From Acinetobacter sp. HY1485 (lineage in GTDB: Bacteria > Pseudomonadota > Gammaproteobacteria > Pseudomonadales > Moraxellaceae), in assembly GCF_027568475.1 (NCBI RefSeq), contig NZ_JANKZG010000012.1, positions 1 through 45,358 of the forward strand: a DNA stretch of 45,358 nucleotides. Reading direction: 5' to 3'. Under the pieces are notes generated by a model, which was not told where the DNA came from, made no database searches, and worked only from the letters and a program-made list of their open reading frames with translations. Made by a program: the position numbers and the translations under genes. This document shows, piece after piece, positions 35,293 to 43,709 of this stretch (its first letter is position 1; the number at the start of each line of letters is the position of its first letter).

Positions 35293-36297
35293 ATGAGCTA
35301 TTCTAAAGTAATTATTTTTACCTTCTATATCATTTTTGCACTCGTTGCAATTTGGGCAGGGATACAAGCATGGCAAAGTCAGGCAAAAACCGAAACGATT
35401 CATCCATATAAAGCCTTTTTACATTTATTTGTGTTTTACCAAACTTATTTATTTTTCCCGATGGCAGTTTTTAGTATTGCGGGAATTTATTTAGGTCGCT
35501 TTTCTTGGGCACAGGGAATTTCGTTGCTGATTATTAGTGTATTGATTATTTATGCACGCTTTATTGAACCTAATTGGATTCAGGTAAAACATACCTCTTA
35601 TTCTTGGGATAAACCACTGCAACATCCTGTTAAAATTGCATTAATTGCTGATGTACATGTGGGGTTGTTTTCTGGCCATGAGTCGCAACTCAAACGCGTT
35701 GTAGAAAAGATTAACCAAGAACAGCCCGATTTGGTGGTTGTCGCAGGAGATTGGACATACGAGCCTGAAAATACACTAGCTGATGAGCTTTATATGCTAA
35801 AAGAGATTAAAGCGCCTGTATATTCGGTCAATGGTAACCATGATGAAGAAGTTCCTGGACCTCCTATTCAGCAGTTGCTTGCAGATGCATTACATCAAAA
35901 CAATGTCATGGATATTGAAAAGAAAGTAATTGAATTTGATGAGTTTCGCTTAATTGGTGTGGGTGATATGTGGGCAGGTAAAAGTGATATGGAAATGATG
36001 GGTAAGCTACCGCAAGATAAGCCATGGATCATTTTATCGCATAATCCTGATACCGTGGAAATGGTACCTCAACTGCCAACACATCCTTTGATGTTGTCAG
36101 GGCATACGCATGGTGGGCAAGTTTATATACCATGGCTTACAGCCCATGTATTAAAACAAATTTCAATTGTGGGACATAATAAAGGTTTATATCAGCATAA
36201 AAATGCAGATGTTTATGTCACTGTTGGAACGGGTATGGTGGGTGTACCATTTAGATTTTTAATCCGCCCGACAGTGGATATTATTGAGCTTAAATAA
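35293..36297 (+). CDS. Membrane-anchored calcineurin-like metallophosphoesterase (YaeI-like)
   Basis: The 334-residue protein has three predicted N-terminal transmembrane helices (about 6-26, 45-70, 75-95) and a metallophosphoesterase domain. Metal motifs are LIADVHVGLFSGHE near 118, VAGDWTYEPEN near 152, VNGNHDEE near 180, LSHNPDTVE near 246, and SGHTHGGQVYIP near 266-277. All are intact. YaeI/LpxH2-like membrane phosphodiesterases have varied lipid or cyclic-nucleotide substrates; none can be assigned here. A weak hairpin (36303-36321) follows. Confidence 0.88.
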   Translation: MSYSKVIIFTFYIIFALVAIWAGIQAWQSQAKTETIHPYKAFLHLFVFYQTYLFFPMAVFSIAGIYLGRFSWAQGISLLIISVLIIYARFIEPNWIQVKHTSYSWDKPLQHPVKIALIADVHVGLFSGHESQLKRVVEKINQEQPDLVVVAGDWTYEPENTLADELYMLKEIKAPVYSVNGNHDEEVPGPPIQQLLADALHQNNVMDIEKKVIEFDEFRLIGVGDMWAGKSDMEMMGKLPQDKPWIILSHNPDTVEMVPQLPTHPLMLSGHTHGGQVYIPWLTAHVLKQISIVGHNKGLYQHKNADVYVTVGTGMVGVPFRFLIRPTVDIIELK

Positions 36298-36660
36298 CAA
36301 TTCTGCCGTGTGCATCGGCAGGTTTGCAAAATAAACTCAATTAATGCAATGATAGATGGAATATAAGTCCAACAAAATAGCAGATAAACGATACCTAAGC
36401 CAATTTTGAACACCTAAGTCACCTAAAAAGAAGGTAATTAGTAAATATGTGGTTTTATTAACTACATGTTTACCACTTTCAAATGCTACAGGTACAAAAT
36501 CATTTTTATGTGAATTATCGTTTACGATATTAATGCGTTCATTGGGGTTCGGTGTTGTATCAAACTATATTTTAGAAACAAAGGTTTATCGCCAACTGTA
36601 GGTTTAGAGTTACAATCTACTTACCTCCAAAAGCACACTTGTTTTTGTCTTTCCGATAAC
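36298..36660 (-). pseudogene. Decayed TM2-domain protein gene
   Basis: Minus-strand frames here give TM2-domain pieces in two frames. One frame carries a 5' part, VGDKPLFLKY (about 36566-36605), then after a frame change NPNERINIV and NKTTYLLITFFLGDLGVQ (ending near 36406). The remaining half, FKIGLGIVYLLFCWTYIPS then IIALIEFI, is in another frame (36330-36411). The TM2 consensus has HRFYLGK between these pieces; that segment is missing. Stops (TAG at 36565-36567) interrupt the upstream part. This looks like a recent loss by a frameshift and a small deletion. The piece near 36213-36300 overlaps the metallophosphoesterase end and is not coding. Confidence 0.65.
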
Positions 36661-36689
36661 GGGAACATTATTTATATGATTTCAGACAC

Positions 36690-36767
36690 AAAAAAAGATC
36701 CTTCTTGAATACACGTAGAAGGATCAACAAACAGGCTTATTGGTTGGAGGGTATATCCAATAAGCCT
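36690..36767 (-). ncRNA. Two-hairpin RNA candidate downstream of polA (possible sRNA or polA terminator)
   Basis: On the minus strand, the first hairpin is AGGCTTATTGG/CCAATAAGCCT (36733-36767, 11-bp perfect stem, 13-base loop). The second is GATCCTTCT/AGAAGGATC (36697-36725, 9 bp), followed by seven T (36690-36696). The first is GC-poor and lacks a T run, so it does not read as a simple terminator. Spot 42 in E. coli and ErsA in Pseudomonas lie just downstream of polA in the same direction, so an sRNA is worth testing. No clear promoter is seen in 36768-36837, so processing from the polA mRNA 3' end is the alternative. Confidence 0.45.
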
Positions 36768-36837
36768 TAGGAACACTTTATTTTTACCATACTTTATTGG
36801 CATGGTTTGCTGTGTTTTCGCAACGGTTTGTTAATGT

Positions 36838-39561
36838 TTAGTGTGCTTCATCCCAATTTAAACCACGTCCAACCTCAACTTCTAATGGAACAGAGAGCAT
36901 AAGTACAGATGTCATTGCTTCTATAATCTTAGGTGTGAGTTCGTCTGCAATTGCTTCATCTACTTCAAATACAAGTTCATCGTGTACTTGCAATAAAAGT
37001 TTTGCCTGATCATGTGGCAGAATTTCATTTACTTTGATCATAGCAAGTTTAATGATATCGGCAGCACTACCTTGTAATGGGGCATTAATGGCAGCACGTT
37101 CAGCTGCTTTTCGTACCATAACATTACGTGCTTTAATATCAGGTGTGTATAAACGGCGTCCAAGTAGTGTTTCAATAAAGCCCTGTTCTAAAGCCACTTG
37201 GCGGGTACGTTGCATATATTCGTACACCCCCGGATAGCGATGGAAATATTCTTTGATATATGCCTTAGATTCTTCACGGGTAAACCCAAGTTGACGAATT
37301 AACCCAAATTCAGACATACCGTAAAGTAAACCAAAATTCACCGCTTTTGCCTGACGGCGTTGATCGGCAGTGACGTCATCAAGTGCGATACCTAAAACTT
37401 CGGCAGCTGTACGTTGATGGATATCTTGATTATTTTGAAATGCATCAAGTAACGCTTCATCTTGAGAAAAATGTGCCATTAAACGTAATTCAATTTGTGA
37501 ATAATCGGCTGCTAAAATGACGCGCCCTTGCGGTGCAATAAAAGCTTGACGAATTTGACGACCTATTTCACCACGAATTGGAATATTTTGTAGGTTAGGG
37601 TCTGATGAGGACAAACGACCTGTTGCTGTAATGGCTTGATGATAGCTTGTATGAACACGCATTGTACGTGGGTTAGCTTGTTCTACTAGACGGTCTGTGT
37701 AGGTGCTTTTAAGTTTTGCAAGTCCACGATATTCCAAAATCGTTTCTGCAATTGGGTGTTCTAATTTTTCGAGTACGCTTTCACTCGTACTATATTGCCC
37801 TGATGCAGTTTTTTTACCGCCTGCAATACCAAGTTTATCAAATAAAATTTCGCCGACTTGTTTTGGCGAAGCAATATTAAAGCTTTGCCCTGCAAGTTCT
37901 GTGGCTGTATGTTCTAAAGATTGCATTTTTTCAGAAAATTTTGCACTTAGATCACCCAAAAAAGCAGGGTTAAGTTGAATGCCATCTTCTTCCATCGCCG
38001 TTAAAATTTCGGCTACAGGCACTTCTACCTTATGCAAGATGTGTAATAGGGTTGGGAAGGCTTGTAATTTTTCATTGAGTACTTCGTACAAACGATAGGT
38101 TACATGTGCATCTTCGGCAGCGTAGTGTCCTGCAACTTCAATTTCAATTTGGTTAAAGGTTTTTTGTTTAGCCCCTTTACCTGCAATTTGTTCAAAAGTT
38201 GTGGTCAGATGGCTTAAATATAAACGTGCTACATCGTCCATTCCATGACGCGTTGCTGTAGCGTTCAGCACATATGAGGCAAGCATGGTATCAAAATACC
38301 AACCTTTTAAATGGATGCCGTGATTTTTGAAAATATGTGCATCATATTTTAAATGATGCCCAATTTTTTGAACATTTGAATTTTCTAAGATGGGTTTAAT
38401 TTGGCTTAGAATGTGTTCACGGTCGAGCTGTTGCGGTGCATTTTCGTAATCGTGAGCCAGTGGCACGTAGTAGGCTTCTTTTGCGTCAAACGCAATTGAG
38501 AATCCCACCATTTCTGCAAAGCGATAATCTAAACTTGTTGTTTCGGTATCAATGGCAAATTTTTGGGCTTGTTGCATACGTGCAAGCAAAGCTGTCCACG
38601 CCGTGCTATCAAGTACAATATGGTATTTTGCCTGACCTAATTGGTCATCTTGGCTAGTCAGTTGTGCTTGATCTTCTACTTTTTGTTGTTTGAAGGCTTG
38701 ATTGTCAGGGTTGTTTGGGTGGTCTAAAGACTGTAACTGATTACGAAATTCAAGTTCTGTATATAAACGGCGTAATTCTTCTACACGTGGGTGGCTCAGT
38801 TTTAAATCTTCCCACTGCAAAGCAAGGTCTAAGTCGCACACAATGGTGGCAAGCTGATGATCAACTTTGATGTTATCGCGGTTTTCATCAAGGTTTTTGC
38901 CTACGCGTCCTTTAATATTGGCTGTATTGTCTAAAATATTTTGGAGTGTGCCGTATTCATTTAAAAGTTTAGCCGCTGTTTTTTGTCCAACACCCGGTAC
39001 ACCTAATATCCCGTCAGAGGCATCGCCCATTAAGGTTAGGTAGTCAATAATTTGGCAAGGCTCTACACCAAATTTTTCTTTGACTGCTTCAATATCAAGT
39101 ACACGTTCTCTAAAACTATCTTCAAGTTTGACACGCTCATTGACTAATTGCGCCATATCTTTATCGCCTGTTGAAATAAGGACATCGTGTCCTTCTTTTT
39201 CAGCACGCTTGGTGAGTGTACCAATAATATCATCTGCCTCTGCGCCTGCAAGACTATAAACAGGGATACCTAAAGCACGAATAAGTTGATGTAAATATGG
39301 AATTTGCTCAGCTAAATCTTCAGGCATTGCAGGACGATCACCTTTATAAATAGGCGAAAGTTTATGGCGAAATGTTGGCTCAGGCGTATCAAATATCACA
39401 GCCATATGTGTGGGCTGCATACGGCGCATCAATTTTTGGATGGCTGCAATAGCTCCTCGTACTGCATTGGTATGTAAACCAGTCGAAGTTGTAAGAGGGG
39501 GAACAGCGTGATAAGCACGGAATAAAAAATAAGAACCATCGACCAAAACAAATGGTGGCAT
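36838..39561 (-). CDS. polA: DNA polymerase I
   Basis: The 907-residue enzyme is complete. The 5'-3' exonuclease domain (1 to about 290) has LVDGSYFLFRAYHA and GVPGVGQKTAAKLL. The 3'-5' proofreading domain (about 320-510) keeps FAIDTETTSLDY and YAAEDAHVTYRLYE, so the metal Asp and Glu are present and proofreading is expected. The polymerase domain has AADYSQIELRLMAH (motif A), RRQAKAVNFGLLYGMS (motif B) and LLQVHDELVFEV (motif C). It is the last gene of a long same-strand block, 17 bases after mscS. Confidence 0.98.
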   Translation of the reverse strand: MPPFVLVDGSYFLFRAYHAVPPLTTSTGLHTNAVRGAIAAIQKLMRRMQPTHMAVIFDTPEPTFRHKLSPIYKGDRPAMPEDLAEQIPYLHQLIRALGIPVYSLAGAEADDIIGTLTKRAEKEGHDVLISTGDKDMAQLVNERVKLEDSFRERVLDIEAVKEKFGVEPCQIIDYLTLMGDASDGILGVPGVGQKTAAKLLNEYGTLQNILDNTANIKGRVGKNLDENRDNIKVDHQLATIVCDLDLALQWEDLKLSHPRVEELRRLYTELEFRNQLQSLDHPNNPDNQAFKQQKVEDQAQLTSQDDQLGQAKYHIVLDSTAWTALLARMQQAQKFAIDTETTSLDYRFAEMVGFSIAFDAKEAYYVPLAHDYENAPQQLDREHILSQIKPILENSNVQKIGHHLKYDAHIFKNHGIHLKGWYFDTMLASYVLNATATRHGMDDVARLYLSHLTTTFEQIAGKGAKQKTFNQIEIEVAGHYAAEDAHVTYRLYEVLNEKLQAFPTLLHILHKVEVPVAEILTAMEEDGIQLNPAFLGDLSAKFSEKMQSLEHTATELAGQSFNIASPKQVGEILFDKLGIAGGKKTASGQYSTSESVLEKLEHPIAETILEYRGLAKLKSTYTDRLVEQANPRTMRVHTSYHQAITATGRLSSSDPNLQNIPIRGEIGRQIRQAFIAPQGRVILAADYSQIELRLMAHFSQDEALLDAFQNNQDIHQRTAAEVLGIALDDVTADQRRQAKAVNFGLLYGMSEFGLIRQLGFTREESKAYIKEYFHRYPGVYEYMQRTRQVALEQGFIETLLGRRLYTPDIKARNVMVRKAAERAAINAPLQGSAADIIKLAMIKVNEILPHDQAKLLLQVHDELVFEVDEAIADELTPKIIEAMTSVLMLSVPLEVEVGRGLNWDEAH

Positions 39562-39578
39562 GCTAAATTTCCTAAAAA

Positions 39579-40448
39579 TTAGTTATTTTGCTGTACAAAA
39601 ACATCGGGTGAATTTACAAACCCCATTTTAGGTACAGAAAGGTGAATTTGGTTATCAATTAAACTATTGCGAATACGTTCTAAGAGTTCATCTTGTACAT
39701 CGCCGTATCTTTCTTGCTGACACCACACAGAAAACGTCAGTTCAATGGCAGATTCTGCAAAACTTGAGACAGCCATTTGTGGTTTGGGATCGTCTAGAAC
39801 TAAGTGGTAATCTTTTGCAGTTTTCATCAGCACTTCACGTACTTGTGTCAGATTTTCATCAAAATTAATAGCGAGTGTAATCGGAATACGGCGGATTGGA
39901 TATTTAGATAAATTATAAACAGGTGTTCGAATTAGTTGTTCGTTCGGTACACGAATATAAGTGTTATCAATCGTCATCAGCTTGACTGAAAGTAAGTCAA
40001 TTGAGACCACAGCACCTTCAATAATTTGCCCGCGAATCAGTGACATTTGAATAGTATCACCTACTTCAAAAGAGCCTTCGCCAATCAAAAATAAACCACT
40101 GATTAAGTTGGTGGCAGAGGTTTGAGAAGCGAAACCCAATGCAACCGTTAAAATTCCTGCTGCCCCTAAAAAGACACTAACTTTAAAGCCTGCTTCTTTT
40201 AAAGCTGCAATAATAAAAAATAAAAAAATGGCGTAAAAAATACCACGTCGCCACACCATACGCTGATGCGCATTAAAACGTAATCCAACGGTACGGATAA
40301 AAGTATTTGAAATTAAACGTGCAGCTAAGAAACCGATAACACACAGTAAAATCGCAACTAAAATTTCATTAATCCGATCCATATTAATGGTCGTAAAAAT
40401 AGATTTTAGACTTTGTGCAAGATCTTGCGGAATTTGTGTTTTATCCAT
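39579..40448 (-). CDS. MscS-family mechanosensitive ion channel
   Basis: The 289-residue protein has three predicted transmembrane helices (about 28-48, 68-88, 92-125). The pore helix GAAGILTVALGFASQTSATN and LISGLFLIGEGSFEVGDTI near 115-135 match MscS TM3 and the vestibule start. The cytosolic beta and alpha/beta domains follow, ending near 280. The size equals E. coli MscS (286). It releases solutes on hypo-osmotic shock. ATG 40448 has AAGGAA 5 bases upstream. The DUF432-like gene ends 8 bases before it. Confidence 0.93.
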   Translation of the reverse strand: MDKTQIPQDLAQSLKSIFTTINMDRINEILVAILLCVIGFLAARLISNTFIRTVGLRFNAHQRMVWRRGIFYAIFLFFIIAALKEAGFKVSVFLGAAGILTVALGFASQTSATNLISGLFLIGEGSFEVGDTIQMSLIRGQIIEGAVVSIDLLSVKLMTIDNTYIRVPNEQLIRTPVYNLSKYPIRRIPITLAINFDENLTQVREVLMKTAKDYHLVLDDPKPQMAVSSFAESAIELTFSVWCQQERYGDVQDELLERIRNSLIDNQIHLSVPKMGFVNSPDVFVQQNN

Positions 40449-40456
40449 GAAATTCC

Positions 40457-41281
40457 TTAAAAGAACGAATCGAACATATTAAATAATACACCACCGGGTG
40501 AACGTGGTGGATGTACATAGGTAACTTCACCTGCGCGTGGTGGTGTGCGGTTTTCAATTCGTACACGCGGTGGACGGTCAGAAGTATCATGCACAACTTT
40601 AATATGAGATGTCCATAAACGACTTGTACTTTCACTAAAAAATAGCGGTAGTGCCACAACAGGAATATTCATACGGTCAAAACGCAGCTGTTCGTGACTG
40701 GTATTATGAAAAATAATAGGCGTGACTGCACGAAAGGCACGCCGTACAAGGGGTTCTAAATCTGTTACACCATTTACATCAGCGGCATAGCATAATTCGC
40801 CTGTACGTGTATCAGGTCCAAACCATGTTTCTTTAGGTTGAATAACAGGTAAGTCAAAAACTGGTTCTTTTTGTCCCTGTACAAATCCTGCAATCCATAA
40901 AGGTGTACTAATGTACAGCAAGCCCTTTTGTCCTGCAGGAACATAAATTGGTTCTATCGGACGGATCACAACGGAATGATCTGCCAAACGAGGCATAATC
41001 TGAAACTTATCTTGAGTTTTTCGAAACATATAGCGTTCAATATGTGTCGGTTTGGGCAGTTGAAACGTAGGATCTAGAATTTCGCGCCAACTTTGTTCAT
41101 CATCGTGTTGTGTGTCGGGGCGGTGATATTCCATACGCCATTCTTGGGCATGACGTGTTAAACGAAAAAGAAGTGAGCCAAATTGCCACGTACGAGATTG
41201 ATTAATTGCAAACTCATATTCTCCCCACCATTTGAACTGTGAGGGTTGCATTCTAAGTAGCTCTTCGGGTTTAGCAACCAC
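40457..41281 (-). CDS. DUF432-like protein
   Basis: The 274-residue soluble protein has no signal or membrane helix. It starts MVAKPEELLRMQPSQF; the later segments WWGEYEFAINQSRTWQFG, VVIRPIEPIYVPAGQKGLLY and PVFDLPVIQPKETWFGP fit the DUF432 family as I remember it. DUF432 genes have no known function, but the family is noted near mechanosensitive channels. Here it is 8 bases before mscS, so a channel-linked job is likely. It follows the nitrilase gene by 11 bases. Confidence 0.65.
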   Translation of the reverse strand: MVAKPEELLRMQPSQFKWWGEYEFAINQSRTWQFGSLLFRLTRHAQEWRMEYHRPDTQHDDEQSWREILDPTFQLPKPTHIERYMFRKTQDKFQIMPRLADHSVVIRPIEPIYVPAGQKGLLYISTPLWIAGFVQGQKEPVFDLPVIQPKETWFGPDTRTGELCYAADVNGVTDLEPLVRRAFRAVTPIIFHNTSHEQLRFDRMNIPVVALPLFFSESTSRLWTSHIKVVHDTSDRPPRVRIENRTPPRAGEVTYVHPPRSPGGVLFNMFDSFF

Positions 41282-41292
41282 GGGGATTCCTT

Positions 41293-42108
41293 TTAAGTTA
41301 AGCGACGATGCTGTATTAAAGGCATAGCCGAACGGATACGTTCTTGTTCTTCAAGGTCAAATGTATGAGTGATTACTTGATACGGTTTGGTTGCACGACT
41401 CAAAACATGTCCTTGACTGTCCACAATAGCAGAGTGACCCCATGTTTGGCGTTGACCGTGCCAACCGTCTTGAGCTGCACCTAAGACATAACATTGTGTA
41501 TCTATAGCACGTGCTTGCAATAATATCTGCCAGTGCATTTGCCCTGTCGGATATGTAAAAGCGGCAGGGGCAGTTAAAATTTGTGCACCTTGTTGACGTA
41601 ATGCAAGAGCTAACTCGGGAAAACGTAAATCATAACAAACCATTAGACCTAATGTACCAAAAGGTGTACTTACCGTAACAGGTGTATCACCAGGTTCAAA
41701 ATAAGTTGATTCTTGATAGCCACCCACATGATCAGAAACGTTTACATCAAATAAATGAATTTTATCGTAACGTGCTTCTGTCTTTTCAGGGGAGATACAT
41801 AAGCTTGTTGTACGAACACGACCATTGGGCACAGATGTACCATTTGGTCTAAATGGACATGGCAGGGTACCTGCAATCAGCCAAATATTATATTGATGTG
41901 CTAGGTGTTCTAAACGTTGTTGAATAACTTCAAACTGTGCAGCGGTTTCATGTTGTCTACCTGCTGCAAAGCAAACAAAATTCTCAGGTAAAACAAGTAA
42001 ACTCGCACCTGTTGCAACACTTTGTTGAATTAAATGTTCAACATGCTGAAAATTGTCCTCAATTGAATCCTGAGAACTCATTTGTGCAACAGAGAGTTTG
42101 ATGTTCAT
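41293..42108 (-). CDS. Carbon-nitrogen hydrolase (nitrilase superfamily, Nit1-like)
   Basis: The 271-residue hydrolase has the Glu-Lys-Cys triad: LLVLPENFVCFA near residue 38, RYDKIHLFDV near 113, and LMVCYDLRFPELA near 153. Loops and length match deaminated glutathione amidase (Nit1/YbeM) and related omega-amidases. Substrate could be deaminated glutathione, a metabolite repair role, but this is not settled. Its ATG overlaps the gigB stop by 4 bases, so the two are translationally coupled. Confidence 0.87.
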   Translation of the reverse strand: MNIKLSVAQMSSQDSIEDNFQHVEHLIQQSVATGASLLVLPENFVCFAAGRQHETAAQFEVIQQRLEHLAHQYNIWLIAGTLPCPFRPNGTSVPNGRVRTTSLCISPEKTEARYDKIHLFDVNVSDHVGGYQESTYFEPGDTPVTVSTPFGTLGLMVCYDLRFPELALALRQQGAQILTAPAAFTYPTGQMHWQILLQARAIDTQCYVLGAAQDGWHGQRQTWGHSAIVDSQGHVLSRATKPYQVITHTFDLEEQERIRSAMPLIQHRRLT

Positions 42109-42608
42109 ACTTGCTCAGATGACTCACATTCTTTTTCTAATTGTTTAACGAGGGGTTCAAAAATATTTTGGTTACTTTCACTAAGTTGACAAAGCGTTTT
42201 GTGTGCATCTAAAACAGTGCTTAACATATTGGCTTGAGTCACTTGACCATCGGGCAATGTTTTTGTGCATACAGCTGTTTCTTCATTACACGTTAAAATA
42301 ACAAACACCTGTCCTAAACCCATACTGTTTGCAAGTGTTGTAATATCTGGATTAGTCGACAACATAACAGATTGAATATGATGGGCTTGTTTAAGCTTAA
42401 TACCAAGTTTGGCTAAAATACCAAGAACTGTACTGTCAATAAAAGTTGTCTGAGTTAAGTCTACCACAGCACCAATCACATCAGATTGCTGTTCAATCTT
42501 ACTCAATAGTTTGTCTAGACTTATACAAGATTGCGCACGAACTTCCCCAATAATTTTGAAAAAATGCGTACCATTCAAACTTGCATATTCAACATGACCT
42601 GTTGACAT
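42105..42608 (-). CDS. gigB: STAS-domain anti-sigma factor antagonist (GigB-like)
   Basis: The 167-residue protein has a STAS domain in about residues 5-110. The phosphorylatable Ser lies in the motif FIDSTVLGILAKLG near 56-69, the SpoIIAA/RsbV signature. The C-terminal ~55 residues are an extra extension without a known domain. In A. baumannii, GigB is an anti-anti-sigma-type protein whose phosphorylation is set by the phosphatase GigA; together they control stress response, antibiotic tolerance and virulence. The same order and neighbour support the call. Confidence 0.82.
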   Translation of the reverse strand: MSTGHVEYASLNGTHFFKIIGEVRAQSCISLDKLLSKIEQQSDVIGAVVDLTQTTFIDSTVLGILAKLGIKLKQAHHIQSVMLSTNPDITTLANSMGLGQVFVILTCNEETAVCTKTLPDGQVTQANMLSTVLDAHKTLCQLSESNQNIFEPLVKQLEKECESSEQV

Positions 42609-42686
42609 AGATATGCCATTTTTTGAGAAGGATTGTCAAATTATCCCATAGCCGATATGCAGACTCAAGAGGGGGAATGCATCACA

Positions 42687-43655
42687 TTATTTCAAACGAC
42701 AAATATTTAAAATAGCAATATCATCAGCCACATGTTGTGGTGGGGTAAACGTATGATTTTTGAGGTGTAAAATAAGTTGCTGAAATTGCTCGTTTAATCC
42801 CCCATCGTACGACTCTAAGGCACCATCAGAGCAGACAATAAAACGTGCATCTTTCGCTAAATTACATTCAAATTCTTCAACATCTAAATCTTCTGTGAGC
42901 CCTAAAGGAAAACTGCTGGTATTTAAAATAATAGGCTCTTCGTTTGGGTTAAATAAAATAGCAGGTGGATAATGTCCAGCACTTGACCAACGTAACGTAT
43001 GCGTTTCAAAATTTAAAATGCCTGTAATCATGGTGATGTGCTTTTCAATATTTTCTTGTACTAACATTTTATTAAGTTTTTTAATTAATTCTTTAGGCGT
43101 TTTAGAACGTCCATGAAATGCTGCCATCCAAGAAGTAAGCAAACTGCTTGTAACACCATGTCCTGACACATCAGCTAAATAAAAGATAATTTCCTTATCA
43201 CTAATTTTCCAATAATCGTACCAATCACCCGATAAATAAGTAGATGGTTTAAAAAAAGCGTCAATTGCATAGTTAGAAATTTGGATTGGGTCAGGAAGTA
43301 ATTTTTTTTGTAAAACGGCTGCAGAAGGTAAATCACGACTATCTTGATTTCGCTTATATTGAGCATCAATTTTTTCAAGCGCAACGATAGGGTGCTCAGG
43401 AAGTTTATGCCAAACCCAACCTGCTAAAGCACCCACTTGCCATGCTTCTGCAAGTGCAGAGCCTTCATGTTCAAATGCCAAAACAATAGTAGGCAACCGC
43501 CAACGATATTTCAAAAAATCTTGCACATCTGCAATTGCAATTATATTTTGTTCGTAAAGCGGAATATCTTCGACATCAATCATCTGTACACTCGGTAAAG
43601 CACTTAACACATGTTCTAAATGTGAAACAGAACGAGTAGGGCGAATGAAATACAT
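42687..43655 (-). CDS. gigA: PP2C-type (SpoIIE/RsbU) serine phosphatase (GigA-like)
   Basis: The 322-residue protein has an N-terminal receiver-like domain of about 110 residues that lacks an obvious phosphorylatable Asp pocket, then a SpoIIE phosphatase domain. Metal-site segments are LSGDWYDYWK near 140-150, FYLADVSGHGVTSSLL near 158-174, VCSDGALESYDG near 272 and HVADDIAIL near 310; all aspartates look present. It should dephosphorylate the neighbouring STAS protein. It is 78 bases upstream of gigB and 54 bases downstream of mlaA. The match to GigA rests on domain order and context. Confidence 0.82.
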   Translation of the reverse strand: MYFIRPTRSVSHLEHVLSALPSVQMIDVEDIPLYEQNIIAIADVQDFLKYRWRLPTIVLAFEHEGSALAEAWQVGALAGWVWHKLPEHPIVALEKIDAQYKRNQDSRDLPSAAVLQKKLLPDPIQISNYAIDAFFKPSTYLSGDWYDYWKISDKEIIFYLADVSGHGVTSSLLTSWMAAFHGRSKTPKELIKKLNKMLVQENIEKHITMITGILNFETHTLRWSSAGHYPPAILFNPNEEPIILNTSSFPLGLTEDLDVEEFECNLAKDARFIVCSDGALESYDGGLNEQFQQLILHLKNHTFTPPQHVADDIAILNICRLK

Positions 43656-43709
43656 AAGCGAAAATATACCTAACTAAAAATTAATCATAAGCTAAATTAC
43701 AGAATGACT

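Noticed and set aside
36213..36413. Complete small membrane protein gene of 66 codons
   Set aside because: The first half is the second part of a TM2 domain only; the rest runs antisense into the phosphoesterase gene. It is better explained as a pseudogene fragment.
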